17,754 nt of DNA from Prochlorococcus sp. AG-455-E15. Its GTDB lineage: Bacteria; Cyanobacteriota; Cyanobacteriia; PCC-6307; Cyanobiaceae. The stretch's first letter is position 1, and every line of letters starts with the position of its first letter. The translations under genes were made by a program, and so were the position numbers. The notes under the pieces are model-generated. The model was not told the origin of the DNA. It made no database searches and worked only from the letters and a program-made list of their open reading frames with translations. The DNA lies in contig QCQS01000018.1 in the NCBI GenBank assembly GCA_003212115.1, forward strand, positions 1 through 17,754, given 5' to 3'. Below are positions 1 through 7,773 of this stretch, in pieces.

Positions 1-1995
1 ATCTACAGTTCGACCTTTGGAGTCAGTTAATCTTCCGTCTTCAAGTAGTTGCAATAATAAATTGAAAACGTCTGGATGCGCCTTTTCAACTTCATCAAAT
101 AAAACAACGGTATAAGGACGTCTTCTAACAGCTTCAGTAAGCTGACCACCTTCATTAAAACCAACATAACCAGGAGGCGAGCCTATAAGTTTACTAACTG
201 TATGTCTTTCCATAAATTCTGACATATCTAATCTAATCATTGCTTCTTCACTACCGAAGAAATATGAGGCCAATGATTTAGTCAATTCAGTTTTACCAAC
301 ACCGGTAGGTCCAGAAAAGATAAAACTTGCTATGGGTCTATTAGGATTTTTTAATCCAACTCTTGCTCTCCTTATGGCTCTTGAGACAGCCTTTACAGCT
401 TCATCTTGTCCGATTAGCCTTTGGTGTAGTGTTTCCTCCATATTAAGAAGCTTGACTGACTCAGTTTCTGTTAATTTTTGAACAGGAACACCTGTCCATG
501 AAGCCACAATATGAGCCACATCCTCTTCACTAACAAGGGGACTTTGTAAAAGTTTTGAATCACTTTTTACAGAATTTTCAGTATCAGATTGATCTCCAAC
601 TGTAGATTCTTTTTTATTGTTCAAAACCTCTTTAATTTTTGCAGACAATTCCATCTCTTTTTCGCGTAATTGGCCAGCTTGATCGAAATTTTGGTCTCTT
701 ACGGATTCTTCCTTTTCTTTTTGGATTTGTCTTAGTTCTCTATCTATTTGTTTTGCTTCAGGTGGAAGTTTAGAGTTCATTAAACGTACTCTACTTCCTG
801 CCTCGTCGATGAGGTCGATAGCCTTATCAGGTAAAAATCTGTCAGATATGTAACGATCACCTAAATGAGCAGCAGCCTCAAGAGCGTCATCAGTAATTTT
901 TAGGCGATGATGTTGTTCGTAACGCTCTCTAAGACCTTTTAAAATTTCGATTGTATCTTCTATAGATGGCTCACCTACCATTACAGGTTGGAATCTTCTT
1001 TCTAGAGCAGCATCTCTTTCAATATGTTTTCTATATTCATCAAGAGTTGTTGCTCCAATACATTGAAGTTCCCCTCTAGCTAATGCTGGCTTAAGTATAT
1101 TTGCTGCATCTATAGCTCCTTCAGCAGCTCCAGCACCAATTAAAGTATGCACTTCATCTATAACGAGAATAACGTTACCTGCTGATTTAATTTCTTCCAT
1201 TATTTTTTTTAACCTTTCTTCAAATTCACCTCTATATTTTGTTCCTGCTACCAAAAGGCCAATATCAAGAGTCAAAACTCTTTTATCTTCAAGTATATCT
1301 GGAATATCCCCAGTTTGTATTCTTTGAGCTAGACCTTCTGCGATAGCTGTCTTACCTACACCTGGCTCCCCAATAAGAACAGGATTATTTTTTGTCCTTC
1401 TACCTAGTATTTGAACTACACGATCTATTTCTGAATGACGTCCAACGACTGGATCTAATTTTGATTCACTTGCTAATTTTGTTAAATTTGTTCCGAATTC
1501 ATCAAGAGTGGCAGTTTTCAAGTTGCCCTTAGTTGTACTAGCCCCTGTGCCAACTTCGGCGGTTTCACCAAGCATCCTTATAACTTGAGTTCTAACTTTC
1601 GTAAGGTCAATATTAAGATTTTCAAGAACTCTTGCAGCCACACCTTCACCTTCTCTTATTAATCCTAGTAATAGATGCTCAGTCCCTATGTAATTATGAC
1701 CTAGTTGACGAGCCTCTTCTAAAGATAGTTCTAAAACTCTTTTAGCCCTGGGAGTAAAAGGTATTTCTACAGCTACAAACCCTGAACCCCTACCTATTAT
1801 CTTTTCCACCTCTATCCTTGAATCTTTTAAATTAACTCCAAGTGATTTAAGTACTTTCGCTGCGACACCAGTTCCTTCTCCAATTAGCCCCAAAAGAATT
1901 TGTTCAGTTCCAACAAAATTATGACCAAGTCTTCTAGCTTCCTCTTGAGCAAGCATAATGACTTTTATGGCCTTTTCTGTAAATCTCTCAAACAT
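1..1995 (-). CDS. clpC: ATP-dependent Clp protease ATP-binding subunit ClpC (3' end cut off by the window)
   Basis: HSP100/AAA+ unfoldase that feeds substrates to the ClpP protease in the cytoplasm. The visible 665 residues begin with two Clp-N repeats (about 5-45 and 80-120, each with a GHN-[FY]-[VI]-GTE motif). The first AAA+ module follows, with Walker A GEPGVGKT at 209-216 and Walker B VILVIDE at 275-281. A charged UVR-like middle domain lies at about 415-455. The second module has Walker A GPTGVGKT at 562-569 and Walker B VVLFDE at 630-635. ClpC proteins are usually about 840 residues, so roughly 175 C-terminal residues, including the ClpP-contacting loop region, lie left of base 1. The middle domain and two Clp-N repeats favour ClpC over ClpA or ClpB. 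The ATG at 1993-1995 gives the standard MFERFTEKA start. The gene lies downstream of the rimI-like gene with a 179-bp gap that could hold its own promoter. Confidence 0.97.
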   Translation of the reverse strand, partial: MFERFTEKAIKVIMLAQEEARRLGHNFVGTEQILLGLIGEGTGVAAKVLKSLGVNLKDSRIEVEKIIGRGSGFVAVEIPFTPRAKRVLELSLEEARQLGHNYIGTEHLLLGLIREGEGVAARVLENLNIDLTKVRTQVIRMLGETAEVGTGASTTKGNLKTATLDEFGTNLTKLASESKLDPVVGRHSEIDRVVQILGRRTKNNPVLIGEPGVGKTAIAEGLAQRIQTGDIPDILEDKRVLTLDIGLLVAGTKYRGEFEERLKKIMEEIKSAGNVILVIDEVHTLIGAGAAEGAIDAANILKPALARGELQCIGATTLDEYRKHIERDAALERRFQPVMVGEPSIEDTIEILKGLRERYEQHHRLKITDDALEAAAHLGDRYISDRFLPDKAIDLIDEAGSRVRLMNSKLPPEAKQIDRELRQIQKEKEESVRDQNFDQAGQLREKEMELSAKIKEVLNNKKESTVGDQSDTENSVKSDSKLLQSPLVSEEDVAHIVASWTGVPVQKLTETESVKLLNMEETLHQRLIGQDEAVKAVSRAIRRARVGLKNPNRPIASFIFSGPTGVGKTELTKSLASYFFGSEEAMIRLDMSEFMERHTVSKLIGSPPGYVGFNEGGQLTEAVRRRPYTVVLFDEVEKAHPDVFNLLLQLLEDGRLTDSKGRTVD

Positions 1996-2075
1996 TAGAA
2001 GATTAAATTCCTATTAATAACCTACCAGTAATATGTCAATTTTGTGTTCAGAATGAGCTTTTGTGAATACCCAAA

Positions 2076-2130
2076 AGTATAATTTATCAAATTAAACTCT
2101 ACTTTTTTAGTGATATAGCAATAAATTATA
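2076..2130 (-). promoter_or_regulatory. possible clpC promoter region
   Basis: The 179-bp gap between the rimI-like stop and the clpC start holds two minus-strand -10-like hexamers: TATAAT (complement of 2125-2130) and TATACT (complement of 2076-2081). Neither has a good -35 hexamer at 16-18 bp. I looked for a CIRCE element (TTAGCACTC-N9-GAGTGCTAA) and saw none. The -10 matches are suggestive only, because random hits to TATAAT are common in such AT-rich DNA. Confidence 0.25.
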
Positions 2131-2174
2131 GTAATTTCAAGGATTCTGGTTATCCGAACATTTAAATTTTTACA

Positions 2175-2615
2175 TTATTTTGTTGTTAATTTTTTTTCTT
2201 TTAAAAGAGCATGAGAACCATCTTGATAATAATTTTTTCTTATTCCCACAGTAGAAAAATCAAAGCGACTATAAAATTTTTCAGCAGTAACATTGCTCTG
2301 AGAAACCTCTAATAGTAATTTCTTTAAATTTAATTTTTCACATTTTTTTATTAAAAAGCTCATAAGATAAGATCCAAATCCCTTTTTTCTAAATTTCTTA
2401 TTTACAACAAAATAATCTATTTGAGCTTCATCAAGAACAACTTGAAAAACACATATACCAACAACTAAATTTTTAATTAATAACCCAAAGATTTTTGTGC
2501 CATCTTTTTTGAATTCGTTAGCCCATTGTTCTTTACTCCATAGAGAAATCGTATTTGAATCTAATTCATAACATAAATCAATATCTTTCTTATTCATTTG
2601 TTTAATAGATATCAT
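2175..2615 (-). CDS. rimI: GNAT-family N-acetyltransferase, RimI-like
   Basis: Predicted acetyl-CoA-dependent N-acetyltransferase of 146 residues, the usual length for RimI, which acetylates the N-terminal amine of ribosomal protein S18 and, in some bacteria, other proteins. The acetyl-CoA pyrophosphate loop (R/Q-x-x-G-x-G/A) is seen as RKKGFGS at 76-82. It is preceded by the strand IDYFVV (66-71) and followed by LEVSQSN at 102-108, AEKFY at 111-115 and the RimI-style VGIRKNYY at 123-130, then DG-x-x-A. The gene is divergent from lysA (87-bp gap) and upstream of clpC on the same strand. The GNAT assignment is firm. The S18 substrate is inferred from the LEV-x-x-x-N and GIR-x-x-YY signatures, and a related protein-acetylating role is possible. 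Confidence 0.85.
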   Translation of the reverse strand: MISIKQMNKKDIDLCYELDSNTISLWSKEQWANEFKKDGTKIFGLLIKNLVVGICVFQVVLDEAQIDYFVVNKKFRKKGFGSYLMSFLIKKCEKLNLKKLLLEVSQSNVTAEKFYSRFDFSTVGIRKNYYQDGSHALLKEKKLTTK

Positions 2616-2702
2616 TTATTATGTATTTATATCTAGAAAGTTCAGACCTAAAGTCATTATAAAATATGACAGTTTTGGCAAAACTTTATTTAAGGTTCTC
2701 CC
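2616..2702. promoter_or_regulatory. divergent rimI-like / lysA intergenic region
   Basis: This 87-bp AT-rich spacer must hold the promoters for the rimI-like gene (leftward) and the lysA operon (rightward). A perfect TATAAT reads leftward (complement of 2656-2661), and it overlaps a rightward TATAAA at 2658-2663. No convincing -35 element is seen for either. If both boxes are used, the two promoters share the same few bases and would compete for polymerase. Confidence 0.35.
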
Positions 2703-4076
2703 ATGGAAGAAAAACAATCTTTTTTAAAACAAAAAATTGACTTGGAAAGTCCTAACAGAAATATTATGCCCATTACAACATCTATTCAAAGAGATGGGAA
2801 ATTGTCAGTTGGTGGATGTTCTATTGAAGAACTAGTTAAAAAATATGATTCTCCTCTTTATATCTTGGATGAAATTACTTTAAGAAATTCTTGTAAAGCG
2901 TACAAAAAAGCATTAGAAAAATATTACCCAGGCAAATCCTTGCCCATATATGCTTCTAAGGCAAATAGTTCCATTTTCATGAGTAGTCTTGTTTCCTCGG
3001 AAGGTTTAGGACTTGATGCTGTTTCAGAAGGAGAACTATTAACTGCTATTAAAGGTGGGGTTCCAAATGAAAAAATTGTTTTTCATGGTAACAACAAATC
3101 AGACAAAGAATTAGAATTTGCAGTTAAAAACAACATTAAGGTTATCGTAGATAATGATTACGACTTAGAAAGATTAGATGAGATCTCAAATTCATTTGAT
3201 CATGATTTAGAAATAATGATTCGCTTCACTCCTGGGATAGAATGTCATACACATGAATATATTAGAACTGGATCATTTGATAGCAAATTTGGTTTCGGAA
3301 TAGAATATTTAAATACTCTATTTAACAGAATCAGCAATACAAAGCACCTAAAATTAAAAGGTTTACATGCTCATATTGGTTCACAGATTTTTGAACTAGA
3401 ACCTCATAAGGATCTGGGAGAAATAATGGTAAAGGTTATCTTGGATGCTAAAAAATTTGGTCATAATATTGAGGAACTAAATGTTGGCGGGGGTTTAGGT
3501 ATCAGGTATACAGAAAGTGATGATCCCCCTTCTATTGATGAATGGGTAAAAACAATTTCTTCTTCCGTTGTTGAAGCTTGTAAAAAAAACAACTTAGATT
3601 TTCCCACATTAATGTGCGAACCTGGTAGATCTATTGTATCTACAGCAGGGATAACCATTTACAAAATTGGGGCTTTCAAAGAAATTCCTGGTATCAGAAC
3701 ATATTTATCTGTTGATGGTGGTATGAGTGACAATCCAAGACCAATTACATATCAATCAAATTATTCTGCATGTTTAGTAAGTAATCCATTTAATATTAAT
3801 TCCAAAAATAAATATACTATCGCTGGTAAGCACTGCGAATCGGGAGATGTATTGTTTAAAGAAATTGAACTAGCAGAATGTAAAACGGGTGATCTTATGT
3901 GTGTTTTTGGGACTGGAGCATATAATAATTCAATGAGTTCTAACTACAACAGAATTCCAAGACCTGCTGCTCTCTTAGTTAAAGATGGAGAGGCAGAAAT
4001 TATTCAAAGAAGAGAAAGCCCAATGGATCTTTTAAAATATGACGTATTACCTGATCGCTTTATCAAACAAAATTAG
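2703..4076 (+). CDS. lysA: diaminopimelate decarboxylase LysA
   Basis: PLP-dependent decarboxylase (fold type III) that converts meso-diaminopimelate to L-lysine in the last step of lysine synthesis. At 457 residues it is near the cyanobacterial family length. The PLP-binding lysine is K86 in YASKAN (83-88). Other family motifs are HIGSQ (224-228), the phosphate-binding glycine loop GGGLG (262-266), CEPGR (305-309), the active-site CESGD (378-382) and GAYN (405-408). The alanine-racemase-like barrel comes first and the beta-sandwich domain closes the protein. The ATG at 2703 follows only a weak AAGG. It is the first gene of a plus-strand run, 28 bp before the diadenylate cyclase gene. An A8 tract at 3582-3589 lies inside the gene without breaking the frame. 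Confidence 0.97.
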   Translation: MEEKQSFLKQKIDLESPNRNIMPITTSIQRDGKLSVGGCSIEELVKKYDSPLYILDEITLRNSCKAYKKALEKYYPGKSLPIYASKANSSIFMSSLVSSEGLGLDAVSEGELLTAIKGGVPNEKIVFHGNNKSDKELEFAVKNNIKVIVDNDYDLERLDEISNSFDHDLEIMIRFTPGIECHTHEYIRTGSFDSKFGFGIEYLNTLFNRISNTKHLKLKGLHAHIGSQIFELEPHKDLGEIMVKVILDAKKFGHNIEELNVGGGLGIRYTESDDPPSIDEWVKTISSSVVEACKKNNLDFPTLMCEPGRSIVSTAGITIYKIGAFKEIPGIRTYLSVDGGMSDNPRPITYQSNYSACLVSNPFNINSKNKYTIAGKHCESGDVLFKEIELAECKTGDLMCVFGTGAYNNSMSSNYNRIPRPAALLVKDGEAEIIQRRESPMDLLKYDVLPDRFIKQN

Positions 4077-4104
4077 GTACATTTAAATTAATTTTGTTTT
4101 TAGT

Positions 4105-5013
4105 GTGAATTTCTGGGGGATTATAAATTTAAAGCTTTTACTAGATGTCTTATTTGCTGTTGGGTTCGGACTATTATTATTTTCTAGAGTAAAAGAACAA
4201 CGGACATTATGGCTTCTAAGAGGATATTTGTTTTTAGTATCATCCGCATGGTTTATTCAAAGATATGCATACTTACCATTAACATCAAAATTAATTGATG
4301 CTGTAGTCCTCGCTTGCTCTCTCTCATTAGCGATCCTTTGGCAAGGAGAGCTAAGAAGATTAATGGAATTGCTAGGCACTGGGAGGCTTGCTGTGTTACT
4401 GGGGAATCCACCAAAAGAATTTAGAGCAACTTCAACTACCATTACTCAGTTAGTTGATACTGCTGGTAAACTTTCTCAAAATAGAAGAGGTGCTTTAATC
4501 GTTGTAGATTTGGGGAGTGATTTAAGACCTGAAGATTTTTTATATTCAGGTACCAATATTGAGGCACAATTATCAACTGACCTTTTAATAAATCTTTTTG
4601 CTACGGATACGCCTTTACATGATGGAGCAGTTCTTGTGAAAGGAAATAAAATAATCTCTGCTGGCGTAATACTTCCTCTCTCAAGACAAGGAATAAGTAG
4701 ATATGGCACAAGACATTTAGCAGCATTAGGTATTACAGAAAGATTTGACAGATGTATTTGTATTGTTGTTTCTGAAGAAACAGGTACGTTATCATTAGCA
4801 AACCAAGGCAAACTTGAGAGGCCAATTACCAGCAGCAGGTTAGAAGAACTTCTTGCAAAATTGATTGGGAATCAAAACTCTATGGGAGCAAATAAAGCAT
4901 CTTTAAGTAAAAATGTTTCATCCCAAAAGACAGGCTCGAGTGATAATATCATCAGTGATATTAATAAAAAAGAGTCAGAAAAATCAGAATTTTTTACTAA
5001 CAAAAAGGATTAA
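4105..5013 (+). CDS. cdaA: membrane-bound diadenylate cyclase, CdaA type
   Basis: Predicted to make the second messenger c-di-AMP from two ATP. N-terminal hydrophobic helices lie at about 9-27, 37-55 and 60-79, followed by the family-typical GELRRLMELLGTG (81-93). The DAC domain (about 108-235) has the catalytic DGA motif at 173-175 (TPLHDGAVLV) and SEETG at 223-227. The second catalytic motif reads GTRHL (201-205), whereas canonical DAC proteins have RHR, so the last Arg is Leu here. After about residue 258 a Ser/Lys/Asn-rich hydrophilic tail of about 45 residues continues to the end. The start is a GTG at 4105, chosen because it gives the expected membrane-anchored N terminus; no good ribosome site precedes it. 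Its stop is 3 bp before uppS, so translation is probably coupled. Activity is inferred from the DGA motif. Confidence 0.88.
   Translation: MNFWGIINLKLLLDVLFAVGFGLLLFSRVKEQRTLWLLRGYLFLVSSAWFIQRYAYLPLTSKLIDAVVLACSLSLAILWQGELRRLMELLGTGRLAVLLGNPPKEFRATSTTITQLVDTAGKLSQNRRGALIVVDLGSDLRPEDFLYSGTNIEAQLSTDLLINLFATDTPLHDGAVLVKGNKIISAGVILPLSRQGISRYGTRHLAALGITERFDRCICIVVSEETGTLSLANQGKLERPITSSRLEELLAKLIGNQNSMGANKASLSKNVSSQKTGSSDNIISDINKKESEKSEFFTNKKD
5005..5009 (+). promoter_or_regulatory. Shine-Dalgarno site of uppS
   Basis: AAGGA lies 7 nt before the uppS ATG at 5017, inside the last codons of the diadenylate cyclase gene. It is one of the few clear ribosome-binding sites in this window; most genes here start with only weak purine tracts. 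It fixes the uppS start and supports translation of uppS from the upstream transcript. Confidence 0.6.
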
Positions 5014-5016
5014 CTA

Positions 5017-5820
5017 ATGAGTTTAGAAAAAGTAATAGACGATAAAATTACTGACTTATTAATGAAAATAGATAAGAAAAAATTGCCCAAGCATATAGCA
5101 ATAATTATGGACGGCAATGGGAGATGGGCGACTAGAAAAGGTTTACCACGATCTTTTGGACATAAACAGGGCGTAAGTGTATTAAAAAAAATTCTCAAAG
5201 TTGCGAAAAATTTAGGTTGTAAAGTAATTACGGTTTATGCTTTTTCAACTGAGAATTGGACAAGACCAACAAAAGAAGTTAATTTTCTTATAAATCTTTT
5301 TAGCGAAGTTTTAAAAAACGAAATTAAAGAAATACATGAAGAATCAACAAAAATAAAATTTATTGGGGATTTAACTCCTTTCCCAAAAAATTTAAAAGAA
5401 ATAATATCTAGTTCAGAATCACTTACTAAAAACAACAATAAATTTTTATTCAATGTTTGTGTTAACTATGGAGGTAGACAAGAAATAGTAAAAGTTGCAA
5501 AAGAACTAGCATTAAAATCTTCTTCTGGAGAAATAAAACCAAATGAAATTAATGAAGAATTATTTAATTCAGAGTTATTAACTAGAGGGATTAAGGATCC
5601 AGAATTACTAATAAGAACTAGTGGTGAAAAAAGGATAAGTAATTTTTTATTATGGCAATTAGCATATTCAGAAATTTATATATCTGACGTACTTTGGCCA
5701 GAGTTCAATGAGCATGAATTTCTTAAAGCAATAATTGATTACCAATCAAGAAATAGACGTTTCGGCGGTATAGAATCATTACAAAATGAATCTTTTGAAG
5801 ATTCTCAATATATTTCCTAA
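5017..5820 (+). CDS. uppS: isoprenyl transferase (undecaprenyl diphosphate synthase)
   Basis: Cis-prenyltransferase that extends farnesyl diphosphate with isopentenyl diphosphate to undecaprenyl diphosphate, the lipid carrier for peptidoglycan and surface polysaccharides. The family signature MDGNGRWA starts at 31 with the catalytic Asp at 32. FSTENW follows at 76-81, and IRTSGE (199-204) with RISNFLLWQ (206-214) supplies the diphosphate-binding residues. Length 267 residues, with about 25 lysine-rich residues before the core and a short acidic tail. It is packed between the diadenylate cyclase gene (3-bp gap) and bioB (5-bp gap). Chain length of the product cannot be read from sequence; UppS is the default for a bacterium with a single visible copy. 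Confidence 0.95.
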   Translation: MSLEKVIDDKITDLLMKIDKKKLPKHIAIIMDGNGRWATRKGLPRSFGHKQGVSVLKKILKVAKNLGCKVITVYAFSTENWTRPTKEVNFLINLFSEVLKNEIKEIHEESTKIKFIGDLTPFPKNLKEIISSSESLTKNNNKFLFNVCVNYGGRQEIVKVAKELALKSSSGEIKPNEINEELFNSELLTRGIKDPELLIRTSGEKRISNFLLWQLAYSEIYISDVLWPEFNEHEFLKAIIDYQSRNRRFGGIESLQNESFEDSQYIS

Positions 5821-5825
5821 TAAAA

Positions 5826-6833
5826 ATGGCTAATTCGAATAATCAGTTATTAAAAGAAATTAGGTTCGATTGGAATAAAGCGGAGATTTTGAAAATACTT
5901 AATATGCCTCTTATTGACTTAATGTGGGAATCACAAACCGTTCACAGGAAATTCAACAAATACGATATTCAATTAGCATCATTGTTCAGCGTAAAAACTG
6001 GTGGATGCGAGGAAAATTGTTCGTACTGTAGCCAATCAATTTATAGTGCTAGCGAAATCAAAAGTCATCCACAGTTTCAAGTTGAAGAGGTTTTAGCAAG
6101 AGCTCAAGTAGCAAAAAACGAGGGTGCAGATAGGTTTTGTATGGGTTGGGCGTGGAGAGAAATTAGAGATGGGAAATCTTTTAATGCAATGTTGGAGATG
6201 GTTAGAGGTGTAAGAGATTTAGGGATGGAAGCATGCGTTACTGCTGGGATGCTTACAGAAGAACAAGCTTCCAGACTGGCTGATGCAGGCTTGACCGCGT
6301 ATAACCACAATCTTGATACTAGTCCTGAGCATTATAAAAATATTATTACGACTAGAACTTATCAAGACAGACTAGACACTATCAAAAGAGTAAGGAATGC
6401 AGGAATAAATGTTTGTTGTGGAGGAATAATAGGCTTGGGTGAAAATAATGCCGATAGAGCATCTCTTTTGGAAGTGCTTTCAAACATGAATCCCCACCCT
6501 GAAAGTGTCCCTATAAATTCATTAGTAGCTATTGAAGGCACTGGTTTAGAAGATAATCAAGATATTGATTCTATTGAAATGATAAGGATGATCGCAACAG
6601 CAAGAATTCTTATGCCTAAAAGTAAAATAAGATTAAGCGCGGGGCGAGAAAAGCTTTCAAAAGAAGCCCAAATATTATGTTTTCAATGTGGGGCAAATTC
6701 AATTTTTTATGGAGATGAGTTACTAACAACTTCAAATCCATCTTTTGAATCAGACAGAAAACTTCTTAAAGAAGTTGGAGTGTCATTTAACAAAGATTTT
6801 GAAACTTGTGAAAAAACATTATCTTCTTTATGA
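5826..6833 (+). CDS. bioB: biotin synthase BioB
   Basis: Radical-SAM enzyme that inserts sulfur into dethiobiotin to form biotin. The SAM-binding [4Fe-4S] cluster is held by C61, C65 and C68 (CEENCSYC). The second, sulfur-donating [2Fe-2S] cluster ligands of the family are also visible: C105 (RFCMG), C137 (EACVT), C197 (NVCCGG) and Arg274 in SAGRE. YNHNLDTS at 159-166 is the usual BioB motif. Length 335 residues matches the family. The start is the ATG at 5826 just after the uppS stop, and the stop overlaps the next gene in an ATGA. All catalytic ligands are present, so the enzyme should be functional. Confidence 0.97.
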   Translation: MANSNNQLLKEIRFDWNKAEILKILNMPLIDLMWESQTVHRKFNKYDIQLASLFSVKTGGCEENCSYCSQSIYSASEIKSHPQFQVEEVLARAQVAKNEGADRFCMGWAWREIRDGKSFNAMLEMVRGVRDLGMEACVTAGMLTEEQASRLADAGLTAYNHNLDTSPEHYKNIITTRTYQDRLDTIKRVRNAGINVCCGGIIGLGENNADRASLLEVLSNMNPHPESVPINSLVAIEGTGLEDNQDIDSIEMIRMIATARILMPKSKIRLSAGREKLSKEAQILCFQCGANSIFYGDELLTTSNPSFESDRKLLKEVGVSFNKDFETCEKTLSSL

Positions 6834-7762
6834 AAGGCAAAAAATATAAAATAGTTTCTCTTTACTCCTTCTTCCCATTTCAAGAAAACTTAATTCTTGA
6901 TCTAAAAAATAAATTATTAGAAATCGAAAATGAAAATGATCTTTCAGGTTTGTTAATTTTTGCAAGTGAGGGTATTAATGGAACTATTTGTGCCGAAAAA
7001 AATGTAATTGATTTTGTTATTAATTTAATTAATAAATATGCAGGTAATAGAAATTTGAATATTAAAGTAAATTTTTCAAAAGAGAAAGTCTTCAAAAAAT
7101 TAAAAATAAAAATCAAAAAAGAAATAGTTACCATGGGGGTCCCTGAAATAAACCCTTCAGAAAATAATGGGACCTATATTGACTCAGCTGATTGGAATAA
7201 GTTAATTAAAAATCAAAATACAATCGTTATTGATACTAGAAATCATTATGAGGTTTCTTTAGGTACATTTCAGAACTCTATAAACCCAAATACAAGAAAC
7301 TTTAGCGAATTCCCCAAGTGGGTAGATGATCATTTAGAAACCCATTTAGAAAATAAACAAAATCCAAATATAGCAATGTTTTGTACCGGAGGAATAAGAT
7401 GTGAAAAAGCTACTAGTTTACTTAAAAAGAAAGGTTATAAAAATATTTATCACCTACAAGGGGGTATCCTTCAATACCTTGACGATATACCAAAAGAAAA
7501 AACCTTATTTGAAGGTGAATGTTATGTTTTTGATAAAAGAGTTGCTTTAGATCAAGATTTAGAAAAAGGCTCTTACTCGATTTGTCATGCATGTGGAATG
7601 CCAATTTCAATTCAAGATCAAGAAAGAAAAGAATATAGAAAGGGTATCCAATGTCATTTCTGCATAGACCAATTCAGCAATGATGATAGGAAAAGGTTTG
7701 AAGAAAGGCAAAAACAAATCGATAGATCAAAAGTGGAAAATCATAAAATCTATAAGGACTAA
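6830..7762 (+). CDS. trhO: rhodanese-like tRNA U34 hydroxylase TrhO
   Basis: Member of the YceA/TrhO family, which hydroxylates uridine 34 of certain tRNAs to 5-hydroxyuridine using oxygen. The N-terminal acylphosphatase-like region contains the family SEGINGT (46-52). The central rhodanese domain has the active-site loop CTGGIR (185-190) with C185 as the catalytic cysteine and CEKA following. A C-terminal zinc-type module has two pairs, C252/C255 and C275/C278, before a charged tail. Length 310 residues is normal. The ATG overlaps the bioB stop by 4 bp, which indicates translational coupling. The family is well recognised; activity in this organism is inferred. Confidence 0.92.
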   Translation: MKGKKYKIVSLYSFFPFQENLILDLKNKLLEIENENDLSGLLIFASEGINGTICAEKNVIDFVINLINKYAGNRNLNIKVNFSKEKVFKKLKIKIKKEIVTMGVPEINPSENNGTYIDSADWNKLIKNQNTIVIDTRNHYEVSLGTFQNSINPNTRNFSEFPKWVDDHLETHLENKQNPNIAMFCTGGIRCEKATSLLKKKGYKNIYHLQGGILQYLDDIPKEKTLFEGECYVFDKRVALDQDLEKGSYSICHACGMPISIQDQERKEYRKGIQCHFCIDQFSNDDRKRFEERQKQIDRSKVENHKIYKD

Positions 7763-7773
7763 TTTTCAAAATC

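Noticed and set aside
1996..2174. CIRCE heat-shock operator or small RNA upstream of clpC
   Set aside because: No inverted repeat matching CIRCE and no stable hairpin with a U tail was seen; only a 4-bp GGAT/ATCC stem and a TTTTGTG direct repeat (2040-2046, 2059-2065), which are too weak.
3582..3589. A8 tract in lysA as a second frameshift site
   Set aside because: The reading frame and all lysA motifs continue without a break on both sides, so there is no sign of a frame change.
4476..4811. Minus-strand 111-codon open frame opposite the diadenylate cyclase gene
   Set aside because: It lies wholly within a clear plus-strand gene, its translation has no family features, and the overlap with the DAC domain explains it as a shadow frame.
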